From Cryptomeria japonica (Eukaryota > Streptophyta > Pinopsida > Cupressales > Cupressaceae), in contig NC_081410.1 in the NCBI RefSeq assembly GCF_030272615.1, forward strand, positions 253,067,533-253,131,532: DNA of 64,000 nt, in the 5' to 3' direction. Below are positions 33,041 through 44,965 of the stretch, piece by piece. The position numbers were made by a program, and so were the translations under genes. Each line of letters opens with the position of its first letter. Position 1 is the first letter of the stretch. Below the pieces are notes generated by a model. It saw nothing but the letters and a program-made list of their open reading frames with translations, made no database searches and was not told the DNA's origin.

Positions 33041-33165
33041 ATAGGTTAGCATTGATCACTTTTTGAGCATTTTTAACCTATTAAAATTAGGATTTTGACT
33101 TTTCAAAGAAATAGGTTAGTCTTGCTCACTTTTTGAGCATTTTTAACTTATCAAGGTTAGAAATA
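33041..33165 (+). repeat. Two-unit tandem repeat, period 70
   Basis: ATAGGTTAGCATTGATCAC at 33041 and ATAGGTTAGTCTTGCTCAC at 33111 are each followed by TTTTTGAGCATTTTTAAC(C/T)TAT. It is part of the sequence in which Copia-1 inserted. Confidence 0.7.
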
Positions 33166-33473
33166 TGAAATTTTTCAGCAATTAAGGGCATTGAGAAAAG
33201 GATCACTTGCAACTATTCCATCCGAACCTACATAAAGACTTTTGATTGCTCTTTCTCTTCAAAAAGATCAAAATGAGAAATATATTGAAAACAATTTAAA
33301 ATATTTGAATTATTTTCAAAAGAATAATTCAAATATTTTCCATTAGACTTTAATGCCTTGATTTAGGAAATATGACCACAACTTTCAATTGGTAAGGAGT
33401 TAGGCTCCAAAATTCAAAACATGCCTTAAACGTAGGAGGATGAGCATATAACATCATTTATTACTCATGAAGA
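33166..33473. other. Spacer between Copia-1 and Copia-2, with perfect hairpin
   Basis: AT-rich spacer. At 33298-33339 a 17-bp perfect inverted repeat (AAAATATTTGAATTATT and its complement) flanks an 8-base loop (33315-33322). No gene. Confidence 0.5.
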
Positions 33474-34997
33474 TGATAACTTAATGATGAATGAATAGTA
33501 CCAAACTGGTACTAAGAGGGGGGGGTGAATCAGTACAGGCAAAAAATAGTCCACAACTGGTTTGACAACAGACACTTCCAATGACTAGTAGACAGTGACA
33601 CCAGTTTGAAACAGAGTGCAATCGGTAAATTTAAGAATGTCTGAGACAAGCATTAACTGGTTACTCACTTATCTTTTCACTCAACTCAAGACAACACTAC
33701 CATTTCACCCTTATGCATAAACAGGTAATTTAACATTAGATCATAATAACAGTTAGTTCAACATGTTTTATTGACAGGCATAAAACACAAAACCATCATA
33801 TGTTTGATAGATAATAGCAAAGCATCACAACATAAAAACATCACACATGACACACATATTTTTCACGTGGAAATCCAACTAGAAAAAACCACGGTGGGGA
33901 TGAATACCCACAAGTTGTTTTTGAACTCTTTAGAAGTCTGCTCTTTTAGGAGCCTTGTCCGGTTAGAGACATTACAAAAGGTTCTGCTAGGAACCGCTCC
34001 TATTAGAGATCACCTGGTTAAGGGATGGCTACAATACCCGGTTAAGGGTTAAACCCTGTTAAAGGTTACCTTGTTAGAGGATTTCAAGAACTCAATAGCT
34101 AAAGGATTCCGAACTCGGTAGCTCTGAGTTACCCTATTAAAGGATTTTCAGCAAGCCGGTTAAGGTTACCCTGTTAAGGGATTCCAACTGTTGAGGTGGT
34201 TAGAGATCAATAAGTATTACAATGATCTAGTAACAACACTCAATGCCAATGCAGATCTGCTTAGGCTCCTCTTCACCTTCTACACTTACACTATGTAGGT
34301 ATCACTTCTCTCCTTTTGGTCTGGCAAGAATCATGTATCCCTTCTCTTGGATACACGCACAACTTTTGCCAACAACCTAAGAAAGAGACACAACATCGAC
34401 CTTATAGGAAAATAGATAGGTCAGTAGCATAAACCCTAAACCCTAAACCTGTTAGGTTAAGGAATTCAAATGGTTCAATCCTGACCATTGAGAACACTCC
34501 ATTAATTGCAACAGTCTTGATCCAATCTCAAGACATTCTTCATCGTCCATTTTCACCAATTTTATGGTGGTGATAATGCATCCCACGTTATCACCGTTTT
34601 GCAATTTGCTTATTCCCAAGGTGGATAGGAACAATCTCCTTCATGCAAGATCCTTCACGTACACAAGGCTGACATGGCAACATGATTTGTTCTTCATTAC
34701 AATGCTAACTCATCACACAATGTCACCTATTGAGCCATATAGGCTTGAAGCACATCAACCAAAAACCCTGAAGTTGAGACTACCAACTGGTAGTCATACA
34801 ATGCTTCCATGTGTCGGTTCCCATAACCATATGCCGGTTCACCTTGAACAAGCACACCACTTCACTTTGGCACAAATGCCGGTTCACAGTGTTATACCGG
34901 TTCTCACATATGCCGGTTCACACCTCTTCAACATATTGACATCAATGACAACATACAATGTCATTATGTTCACATACCAGTTCACATAATGCCAACA
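33474..34997 (-). repeat. 3' LTR of Copia-2 (1524 bp)
   Basis: Plus-strand ends TGATAACTTAATG and GCCAACA. It includes about 65 bp (around 33846-33910) that the 5' LTR lacks. A telomere-like word lies at 34431-34450. Confidence 0.9.
34431..34450. promoter_or_regulatory. Telo-box-like run in the Copia-2 3' LTR
   Basis: AAACCCTAAACCCTAAACCT, nearly three units of the plant telomere repeat. Copied in the 5' LTR at 40294-40313. Telo-boxes (AAACCCTAA) are known protein-binding sites in plant promoters; a role here is inference. Confidence 0.45.
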
Positions 34998-35015
34998 ATC
35001 TCCTCCTTTGGCATT
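34998..35015 (-). promoter_or_regulatory. Polypurine tract of Copia-2
   Basis: The minus strand reads CCAAAGGAGGAGAT immediately before the LTR start TGTTGGC. Confidence 0.75.
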
Positions 35016-35240
35016 GATGGCAATATACTAAGATATCTCTCCACTTCACATCTTCTCCCCCAATTTCTGTAGATATCTTCTTTGCTTCACATTTTCTCCC
35101 CCTTTGACAACAATGCCAAAGTCGATGCACAAGCTACCCTGTTCCATTATGCTGCTCCCCCTGAGGAGGAGCATCCTTCAACACATCAATCCAAAATAAA
35201 TTTGACTATGCAATACCTGACTGATGTGGAGCATATGCTT

Positions 35241-38200
35241 TTAGTTTACCTCCTGAAGGGGCAGTACCCCTAATTCACCTCTTAAGTATATGAATGTAGT
35301 CTTTGGGAGAGGCTTGGTGAATATGTCTGCTAACTGCTCCTTACTGGAAACATGCTCTAGTGCAATCTCTTTGTTCTGAACCTTTTCCCTCAAGAAATGA
35401 TACTTAAGCTCAAAGTGCTTGGTTCTAGAATGTAAAACCGGATTCTTGGAGATATTAATTGCACTAGTGTTGTCACAAAATATATTTACCGGTTCAGATA
35501 CAAGAACTTTGAAGCCATTCAATACATGCTTCATCCAAATTGTCTGAGTGCAATTCATGAAAGCTACAACATACTCTACTTCCGCTATAGACTAAGAGAT
35601 ACAACTTTGCTTTTTACTCATCCATGAGACCAGTCTACCACCAAGGAAGAATGCACCACCGGTTGTGCTCTTCTGGTCATCTACATTACCAGCCCAATCA
35701 GCACCTGTGAACACTTTTAGGTTAAAATCATTATTGTATGGATACCATAACCCATAGTGAATAGTTCCTTTCAGATACCTGAGAATTCGCTTGACTGCAA
35801 CCAAGTGGGATTCTCTTGGACTTTTCTAGAATCTTGTAGTAATGCCAACTGCATGTGCAATATCTAGTTTGCTATGCACTACATAATGCAACCTACCAAT
35901 CATTGATCGGTATTCCTTCTCATCAACCAATGCAGAGTCATCCTCTTTGGATAGTTTGCAACCGGTCACCATTGGTGTGCCAACCAGTTTGCTATCTTCC
36001 ATGCCAAAGGTCTTCAACACCTCTTTGACATACTTAGACTAAGTGATAAAGATTCCATCCTTCATCTGCTGGATCTGCAGTCCAATGAAGAACTTAATCT
36101 CCCCTATGAGTGACATCTCAAACTCTTTCTTCATCTCATCTGCAAATTCATGACTCATCTTGTCATCTCCACCAAAGATAATGTCATCAACAAATACCTC
36201 ACAGATCAGGATTTGATCTCCTTCAGACTTCAAGTAGATATTGCTATCTTCACTTGTTCTCTCAAATCCAATCTTCACAAGATGGGAATGTAGACGTTCA
36301 TACCATGCTCTAGGTGCCCGCTTTAGCCCATATAAGGCTTTATGTAGCCTACATACCATGTCACTATCTTTAGATAGGGCAAACCCATCTAGTTGTTCTA
36401 TATACACCTCCTCTTCAAGTACACCATTTAGGAATGTAAATTTTACATCCATTTGATATACTTTGAAGCTTTTAAAAGTTTCATATGCAAGGAGCATACA
36501 AACTCCTTCCAATCTGGCTACAGGAGCAAAGGTTTCATCATAGACTTCTCCTTCTTCTTGGGCATATCCTTTGCATACCAATCTGGCTTTGTTTCTAATA
36601 ACTATGCCATCCTCATTTAGCTTATTTCTAAAGACCCATTTGGTACCAATGACATTTTTATGCTCTGGTCTGGGTACCAAGGACCATGTACCATTTTTCC
36701 CTATCTGGTCAAGTTCCTCTTCCATTGCCTTGATCTAGTCTTCATCTTTATGTGCCTCTTTAAATGATTTAGGCTCAAATTCAGAGATCATACATGAGTT
36801 TTCTCTGACCTTTCTTCTTGTAAGGATTCCTGCATCCTTATCTCCTATGATTTGATTAGGATCATGATTCAAATTGACATATCGAGGAATGGTCTTGATG
36901 GATTCATCTTTCTTTTCTTCTTCATCCTCATCTCCATCAATATCAGTATCTACATTTGTCGGTGTAGGAACACTGTTATTGGTACTCGGTTGACTGACAA
37001 CCGGTTCCTAGAAGGTTGCAACCGGTTTGATTACCGCTTGCTCACTGCCAGTTTCCTTAGTTTTCTCAGAGGTTTCATCAACTCTTACATTGATGCTTTC
37101 CATAATTCTCTGAGTCCTATTGTTGAAACACTTGAGAGCTTTGCTCTTGGTGGAATATCCAAGGAATATTCCCTGATCACATTTTGCATCAAATTTTCTC
37201 TGGTGTTCACTCCTCTTGATGTAACATTTGCTGCCAAACACTCTAAAGTAGCTAACCACAGGTGTCTTACCGGTCCAATACTCATAAGGAGTTTTCTCCT
37301 TACCTTTCTTGATGAGTACCCGATTCATTATGTAGACTGTAGTGCTCACCGCTTCTCTGCAAAATGTGTGAACTATCTTTCCTTGAATCAACATGGTTCT
37401 GGCTGCTTCAACCATAGTCCGGTTATTCCTCTCTGCTAGGCCATTCTACTATGGAGTCTGAGGGGTATAAAATTGCCTCTTGATGCCATGTTCTTCACAG
37501 TACTTGTTGAATTCACTGGAAGTGAATTCCCCTCCTTGATCAATTCTCAAGCACTTGATCCTTTTACTGCTTTCCTTCTCCACCAATGCTCTGAAAGCTT
37601 TGAAATTTACAAAGGCTTCAGACTTGTCTTTCAAGAATGTGACCCACATCATTCTTGAGCAATCATCAGTGAGAATCATGAAGTACCTATCACCCTGCAC
37701 ACTCCTAGTTTTCATAGGACCACACAAATCAGTATGCACAAGATCAAGTAAGTTGTCAGCAGTGAAAGATTTACCTTTAAAGGTTGAGGAAGACATTTTC
37801 CCCAATTGACTCTCTCTACATAAGGTTTTATCTAGTTTTCTTAGCACCGGCAATCCTCTAACTACCTTGATCTTACTAGCTTTCACAATATTATCAAAGT
37901 TTACATGGTAGAGTCTTCTATGCCATATCTAGCTATCATCAAATTTAGCCATAAGACATGTACTTATATTTTCATTCAGATGAAATAGGTTACCTTTGGT
38001 CTGCATGTTAGTGGCCACTAATTCACCATTCTTTCCTTTGATTCTGCAAATTCCATTCTTGAATTTTAGAGTGAGGCCACTGTCATTCAACTGGGCAACA
38101 CTCAGAAGGTTGTGTCTGAGACCATCAACCCAATACACATTGTCAGCACTACTCTTTCCATTCAGAGAGATGGACCCTCTACCTTTGACCATGCATGGTG

Positions 38201-39338
38201 TATCATTGCCAAAGCAAACCACACCACCAACATACTCCTCCAAGGATAGAAACTTGCTCCGATCACTAGTCATATGGTGAGAACAACCACTATCAATGAT
38301 CCACTCATTGGAATTATCAAACTGGGAGACAAGAGCCTTCTTGTCTGACACATCTTCCTTGACAACAACAAACACAATACCTTCATTTTCTTCATCCTCT
38401 GATTCTTCATCTGTGACACCTTCATCAACTACCACAAAACAGTTTCTCCGGTTTCCTCCTTTGAATTTCTTGAACCTTTCTGGTTTGTCCTTGTTGTCAT
38501 CATTAGGACAATTTACAGCAATATGTCCTCTCCAGTTGCAAGAAAAGCATTTCAAAGGTAGCTTACCTTTGTATTTTCCAGTTCCTTTAGGAAGTTTCCT
38601 GGCAAGGAAAGCTTCAAATGCCATCAAAATCTCCTCATCATCCATTTCTCTACTCTATCTTGGTTCACCACTAGTGCTAGCTTCTTTTCCTTTTCTGGAT
38701 GGTATAGCAGAAGCTTTAAAAGCTGATTCAGTCTTTTGAACACTACCATCAAAACTATTTAGCTCATAGGCTGTCAAATTTGCTACGATGGAGTCTAAGG
38801 ATACCTTAGTCTTGTCTATTGATCTCAGCTCCTGAATAGTAGCCACCCTTATTGCATAGACTGGCAATATGGATCTCAGGACTTTTCTTACAATAGTGGC
38901 ATCTTCTATTTTACCACCTGCACTCTTGATATCTCCAATAATAATTTTAATCCTTATTCCATACTGTTGAATGGTCTCACCTTCAACCATCTGCATATCT
39001 TCAAACTTCCCTCTAAGGCTTTCTTCCTTGGCCTGTTTTACATGCTCATCACCGCCATAGATATTTTCAAGAGTGTCCCATACCTCTTTGGGATTTACCT
39101 TATCCTAAATGTCAATAAACTCAATGTTAGATAAACTATTGATTAGGGCTTCCATGATTTGCCCATTCTCTTGCATCTCTCTCTTTTGGTCATCGGTAAG
39201 GGTATTAGTAGGAGCAACATAGATAGTCTCAACATAGCTCCAGTGTTGAGCACCCATGCTTCTGATGAATATCTTCATTCTGTCTTTCCATATACTGAAA
39301 TTTTCTCTGTTAAAATTTGGACCTTCCCTCTTCATCAT
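35241..39338 (-). pseudogene. Gag-Pol polyprotein of Copia-2, one frame with ten TAG codons
   Basis: From ATG 39338 to TAA 35241 the frame stays in phase for about 1365 codons. Order: gag N-part (NRENFSIWKDRMKIFIRS), gag core (39000-38660), zinc knuckle CFSCNWRGHIAVNC (about 38545), protease WIIDSGCSHHM (about 38300), integrase with HTDLCGPMKTRS, ILTDDCSRMMWV, RIDQGGEFTS and NGLAERNN (37780-37420), RT with [11 protein letters not shown] and [12 protein letters not shown] (36725-36039; FVDD where YVDD is usual), RNase H with DWAGNVDDQKSTTG, CDNTSAINISKNP and QLADIFTKPLP (35800-35250). Premature TAGs: 39105, 38655, 37929, 37449, 37446, 37008, 36735, 36039, 35826, 35592. Most stand where relatives have Gln (CAG). 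It codes all functions of a copia element but cannot be read through without suppression. Confidence 0.92.
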
Positions 39339-39395
39339 TAGACTGGGATCTTTACCTCAAGCGGTTAAGCTTATAGCACAGAGGACCTGGAGAAT

Positions 39396-39407
39396 GCTCT
39401 AATACCA
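39396..39407 (-). promoter_or_regulatory. Primer binding site of Copia-2
   Basis: The minus strand reads TGGTATTAGAGC, one transition from the initiator-Met site TGGTATCAGAGC. Two bases separate it from the LTR. Confidence 0.8.
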
Positions 39408-39409
39408 AG

Positions 39410-40847
39410 TGATAACTTAATGATGAACGAATAGTACCAAATCGGTACTGAGAGGGGGGTGAATCAGTATAGGCAAAAAAATAGTCCACAACTAGTTTGA
39501 CAACAGACACTTCAAATGACTGGCAAACAGTGACACCGGTTTGAAACAGAGTGCAACCAGTAAAGTTAAAAATGTCCGAGACAAGCATTAACCGGTTACT
39601 CACTTAGCTTTTCACTCAACTCGAGACAACACTACCATTTCACCCTTATGCATAAATAGGTAATTTAACATCAGATCATAATAATAACTAGTTCTACATG
39701 TTTTATTGGCAGACATAAAACACAGAACCATCATATATTTGACAGACAATAGCAAAGCATCACAAGATAAAAGCCTTGTTTTTGAACTCTTTAGAAGTCT
39801 GCTCTGTTAGGAGCCTTGTCCGATTAGAGACATTACAAAAGGATCTACTAGGAACCGCTCCTGTTAGAGATCACCCGGTTAAGGGATGGCTACAATACCC
39901 AGTTAAGGGTTAAACCCTATTAAAGGTTACCTTGTTAGAGGATTTCAAGAACTCAATAGCTAAAGGATTCCGAACTCGATAGCTCTGAGTTACACTGTTA
40001 AAGGATTTTCAACAAGTTGGTTAAGGCTACCCTGTTAAGGGATTTTCCAATTGTTGAGGTGGTTAGAGATCAATAGGTATTATAATGATCGGGTAACAAC
40101 ACTCAATGCCAATGCAGATCCTCTTAGGCTCCTCTTCACCTTTTGCACTTACACTCTGCAGGTATCACTTCTCTCCTTTTGGTCTGGCAATAATCATGTA
40201 TCCCTTCTCTTGGATACACACACAACTTTTGCCAACAACCTAAGAAAGAGACACAACATTGACCTTATAGGAAAATAGATAGGTTGGTAGCATAAACCCT
40301 AAACCCTAAACCTATTAGGTTAAGGAATTCAAACGGTTCAATCCTAACCATTGAGAACACTCCATTAATTGCAACAGTCTTGATCCAATCTCAAGACATT
40401 CTTCATCATCCATTTTCACTGATTTTATGGCGACTAATAACCCATCACACGTTATCATCATTTTACAAACTTCACTTATTCCCGAGGTGGATAGGAACAA
40501 TCTCCTTCATGCAAGATCCTTCATGCACACAAGGCTGACGTGGCAACATGATCTGTTCTTCATTACAATGCTAACTCATCACACAATGTCACCTGTTGAG
40601 CCATATAGGCTTGAAGCACATCAACTAGAAACCCTGAAGTTGAGACTACCAATCGGTAGTCATACAATGCTTCCATGTGCCGGTTCCCATAACCATATGT
40701 CGGTTCACCTTGAACAGGCACACTGCTTCACTTTGGCAGAAATGTCGGTTCACAATGTTATATTGGTTCACACCTCTTCAACATATTGACATCAATGACA
40801 ACATAGAATGTCATTATGTCCACATATCGGTTCACATAATGCCAACA
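39410..40847 (-). repeat. 5' LTR of Copia-2 (1438 bp)
   Basis: Plus-strand ends TGATAACTTAATG and GCCAACA, then the GAAGA duplication. Telo-box-like run at 40294-40313. Lacks about 65 bp present in the 3' LTR. Confidence 0.9.
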
Positions 40848-40852
40848 GAAGA

Positions 40853-41229
40853 TACCTAGGGTGAGGGATTTTAATTGTTTTAGACTGAGGAACATCAAAA
40901 TTTGAAAATTTAAAATATGGCAAACTATGAACTGGGTTCAGGCACAAATTGGTCATATGACACAAAATGATGCTTAGGACATGTTAAAAAATAGTTTTTA
41001 CTTGGTTCTTTTTAATTTTCAAATTTCATCCATTTTTGACATTTTGACTGACATATTTATGATAGACAACAATGTAGGTTAAGAACAACAACCTTGCATC
41101 ACATGCTCACTCATTTCGCAGAGATACATATTTGGGCCTTCATTCAACATTGGGACCAATTCAAAGTTCAAATTTTGGGTATTCCAAATGTGGGGAAACA
41201 CTTTAGAACCACCTTGATTACTTGCACAT
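40853..41229. other. Unassigned AT-rich stretch after Copia-2
   Basis: No gene or repeat recognised. It may be the 3' side of the gag relic that follows. Confidence 0.3.
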
Positions 41230-41930
41230 AAAGCTCCCTTTTTAGGCTTTAGTTTCAAGCTCATCTTGCACTTTGAGACTCTCAATGTTCTTAGCTATCT
41301 TATAGGCTTCATACAAACTTTCAAGACTTTCATTCCTTAGCCTATAACTCATCTTTGCATCAAAGGTTCCATGGTAAACCACTAAAGCCATGTCATCAGA
41401 TGGTCTGATATTATAAGGGATTCACTTCAATGTCTTTGCAAATCTAAGATTGAAAGATGAGACCAACTCATCCTTCTCAATGTGAATCTCCATGAAGTCA
41501 TGGATCATTGAGGACCTAGAAATTTTCTCACAAAAATGCTCTCTAAATGCTGATTAGAACTCCTCCCATGAGTTGATCGAGCATGGTAACCAATTAGAGA
41601 ACCACTCTCTTGCATCCTCTTTCAAGGAATGGGAGAACTACCTCAAGAACACATCCTCATGATAAACCTTACAGTCCTTCATTAACTCACTGAACCACTA
41701 CAAGTGCTTCTTTGATGATTCTTCTTTCAACCCACCAAACTTATGAATCTTGTCTTTGATTTTAGGTGGTATGGGGTTTGGGAAACCCTGAATATCATCA
41801 AACCTCAAGGCCTTATACCTTTGAATGATGAAATATCTTTGACTACCTGATTGGGATTGACTTCTCAACATGTTTACATTAGGATCCAAGTAGGGATACA
41901 TATTTTGATACATTTAAAATGTGCTCATAC
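41230..41930 (-). pseudogene. Ty3/gypsy-type gag relic on the minus strand
   Basis: The minus strand encodes a Retrotrans_gag-like core in one frame with four stops: IQGFPNPIPPKIKDKIHKFG, then ELMKDCKVYHEDVFLR, SLKEDAREWFSNWLP, SAFREHFCEKISRSSMIHDF, ELVSSFNLRFAKTLK and HGTFDAKMSYRLRNESLE. There is no pol beside it. It differs from the gags of C and D. It occupies the place, relative to the 3' end at 43020-43633, where elements B and C have their antisense PMD gene, so it is either an antisense extra frame or a fragment of another element. Not functional. Confidence 0.65.
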
Positions 41931-43019
41931 AAGCTTTTGAAAACAAAACTGAAAACACTTGTGACTACAACCCTTTTTCAAGAGCACAAATGACAACAAT
42001 ATGCGTATTTTCTTTCAAGAAAAAAAACTCAGAATAAACCCACAAGCATGCAAAAAAAATCTTATTACAACTTCCCTCTAATAATGCTACTATCATTTAA
42101 TAGGGAACTTTCAAGTGCTAAAACTTTTAATGAACAATTCTCATAATTTTTTTTCTCAGTAAGACTTTTTGAGAATACTTGGAAGTATGCAGCTACTGCT
42201 CACTTTCTCTTTCAATAAAACTTAAAAGGTCTGCAGCTTTACATCACCCCTTCATTAGGGTCTTTGACAGAGTCACCACCCCTTTGCAGAGGAACGATTT
42301 TTTGAACAATAGAGAGCTTATTAAAAAAAAATAGTATTATGAGTTCTTCACCAATAGAGCCACTTCAAACTTCTTCAGATAGGTTGCACCAAAAGACCAT
42401 CCAGGATAAAAATCATTTAATGTTTGAAACAAAACTTCAGGGACTCCACTTTGCTAACTCTTTCCAAATGAATTAATGGCTTTTGTCCCCAGCATAGTCG
42501 ACAATCTGTTAGTGATTTTTCTTGCTACCTTCAATCCTAAGGAGATACACAAAACTAGACTATGGGATTGGTAATCTAGAACATGAAATAAAAAATATCT
42601 ATAGACTGTAGATAAGAAAATGTAACTGAACAAGGCCATACAAGCCTTCTACTCTTCAAGCTCCACTAGACACAAGAGGGTGATCCTATTGCAGGTTTGA
42701 AAATGACATACTTATACAAACTAAACAACAAACCTATTTAAAAAGGTGCATAGTTCTCAGATGCATGATAATGGGTGCTTGATGTTTCATCATTAATTGA
42801 GCATAATCCATTTTCTCTTCAAAGTGCAAAACCCATTTTAAATTCAAAGTTCTAATTTTTTTAAATGCGAAAAATTAAAATTTTTCAAAATGCTCAAAAC
42901 CCATTTTAAAATTCCAAAAACCCATCTCGAAAATCTAAATTTTTTACAAACCCACATCCTAAAAATGAAGAAAATCAATTTTTTTCTAAACTAGCTAATT
43001 TTTTTTCAACACTCAACTA
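41931..43019. other. Unassigned stretch
   Basis: AT-rich, with several A-rich and T-rich runs and short words such as AAAACCCATTTTAAA repeated near 42830-42920. No coding frame is supported. Confidence 0.35.
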
Positions 43020-43633
43020 AAAATTGAACAAAGAAGGGTTTTCTCGGGGTACGTATCGGTGGACCGTAGGCTACGGGATGCTCATGTCGCCTAACCCACT
43101 CAAATCTGTGTTGGTGTTAGAAGATCACCATTTTCTTCTCCAGAGCAACTTTTCAACAAACTCATGCACAAATGAGGAGTGGTAAAAGTGATTTTCAGTT
43201 TTTAAACTCAAAGTGGGGCATTTAAGTGAGATTTTTTTCTCACTTATTTTTGATAAATTAATCAACTAATCAGCTTGGCAGGACAACGTTTTCAAATTTC
43301 TTATCGGGAAATGAATCGGATTGACTTGGAAAATATCTAAAAATCAAAAAATCATCAAAAAATCAAAAACATTATAAAATTTTAAGAAATTGGAAAAAAA
43401 ATCATGAAAAATTGAAAAAAAATCAAAAAATTATTTGATTCATCTCCCGAGGGGGCATCCTCATATCACAATTTATCAATCAGCATCTGGGGCATCATAT
43501 CGAATCATGTCCGTGTCAAATTAAATTTACCATAGTGAGATCAAATACACATCATATCATATCACCAAAATCATCGAATCAAATTTTCTTTGAACCAACG
43601 CGTCATCACACATCGCTTCAAAGAGGGGCAAAA
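43020..43633 (+). mobile_element. 3' end of a further plus-strand gypsy element
   Basis: It holds the 3' module seen in B and C in the same order: CCCGAGGGGGCAT (43446-43458), CTGGGGCAT (43487-43495), hairpin arms CTTTGAA (43588-43594) and TTCAAAG (43617-43623), and polypurine tract CAAAGAGGGGCAAAA ending at 43633. It directly abuts the LTR at 43634, so that LTR is the 3' LTR of this element as well as the 5' LTR of D. Confidence 0.65.
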
Positions 43634-44760
43634 TGTATACACCTAAAAGTGGTGTCAAAATAATTAATTAAATACGCAGTTATTTAATTAATCCCCCTTC
43701 CCAATTAATTGAATTCACAAGTAATTTGATTAATTTCCCTATTCATATACATGTAAATAAATCTAAATAATTTATTTATATAGTTCATTTCACATCTCCC
43801 TTTTGATTAATTAATTCTAAATTAATTAATTCCCTCCATTTAAATGAACTCTTTTAATCCCATAATTAAAATTAACAAATCCAAGTTTGTTGAGATTAAT
43901 TATCCATTTTCTCAATTATTTGAATTTCTAAATTCAAATGAGCACATGGCTCCTAACTTATAACCACCTAGCCTAACCACTCCCTAACCTAACCCATTCT
44001 ATCTAATCCTGGGTTTAACTAACTCTATCCTATCTTGCACATCCTAACCTATTGTATTCTAATCTCTTGTGGGTTGGATATCCCCTCCTTGACACACATG
44101 GCACTTTGGCCACATGTCTTCTCCCTTGGACACTTTCCCTCTGATGAGAAAAACTCCTTAACACTTGTCACCATAGAGATCACATGTGTCCCTTCCTACA
44201 ACCTCTTCTCCAACTTGCTTAATTATAGCCCTTGATATCTTTAGATCGAATCTAGACTGTTGATTCCTACCATGTCAACTTTGGCCTTGGAATTCCTATG
44301 AATAGCCCTCATTTTGGAGCAATAAAGATCCCTTGCATTCATAGTTTTTGCATACTTACTATAGGCATTTTACATTCTAATCTTCTAGCATAATTAGCAT
44401 TTAGATCAAATATTATAATGTTTAGAATAGCTTTTATTATGTTAATCTAGTTTCCTTTTATCAATCATGTAGCTTGAATGAGTCATTTTAGCTAAATCAT
44501 GCATCAATCAATCATGCAATAAATCATTTGCATCATCATGAAGTAGCTATGCAGCTTTTGAGTTGACACTTTACAGGTCATTGCTTGCTAAGAGCCAACA
44601 ATCCAACACCTTCAAGGTCCTCAAAAATAGAGGAAGATGGGACATCTGAAGGAAGGCTTATGGTTTTTTTTTTTAAGCTTTTAATTTGCTTTCCATTTAT
44701 GTTTTTTTGTCTCATTAATTGTTCTCGTTTATTACAATTGAATCTAATTTTAGCAACACA
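43634..44760 (+). repeat. LTR of element D (1127 bp)
   Basis: Begins TGTATACACC after a polypurine tract and ends near GCAACACA before a primer site. A TATA-like CCTATGAATAG (44295-44305) is followed by AATAAA (44321). The exact 3' end is judged from primer-site spacing. Confidence 0.75.
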
Positions 44761-44765
44761 TTAAT

Positions 44766-44783
44766 TGGCACCCACTGCAGGGC
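44766..44783 (+). promoter_or_regulatory. Primer binding site of element D, tRNA-Lys type
   Basis: TGGCACCCACTGCAGGGC matches the expected plant tRNA-Lys(CTT) complement at 14 of 18 positions. All four differences are transitions. Confidence 0.6.
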
Positions 44784-44965
44784 ATAGCCCCTTTTATCTT
44801 TAAAATTTTTGCTTGCAGGAAATCTCATTGATAGGTTGATTAGCTCTTTTGGTGCACATATTAGCTCTTTTGGGTTCCAAATTCGTGTTCTCGGTCTTCG
44901 TTTTAGCATCCTGTCACCTCAAATGGCGTTCATAGGAGATTTTTCAAATCTGCTTTTGTGTAATT

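Larger units (their letters stand above)
33474..40847 (-). mobile_element. Copia-2: Ty1/copia retrotransposon, 7374 bp
   Basis: Minus-strand element with LTRs 39410-40847 (5') and 33474-34997 (3'), primer site TGGTATTAGAGC, polypurine tract and target duplication GAAGA (33469-33473 and 40848-40852). The single gag-pol frame is free of frameshifts and broken only by TAG codons. The LTRs carry the GAGGGGGGTGAATCAGT signature on the plus strand, common to several LTRs in this window. Confidence 0.92.
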
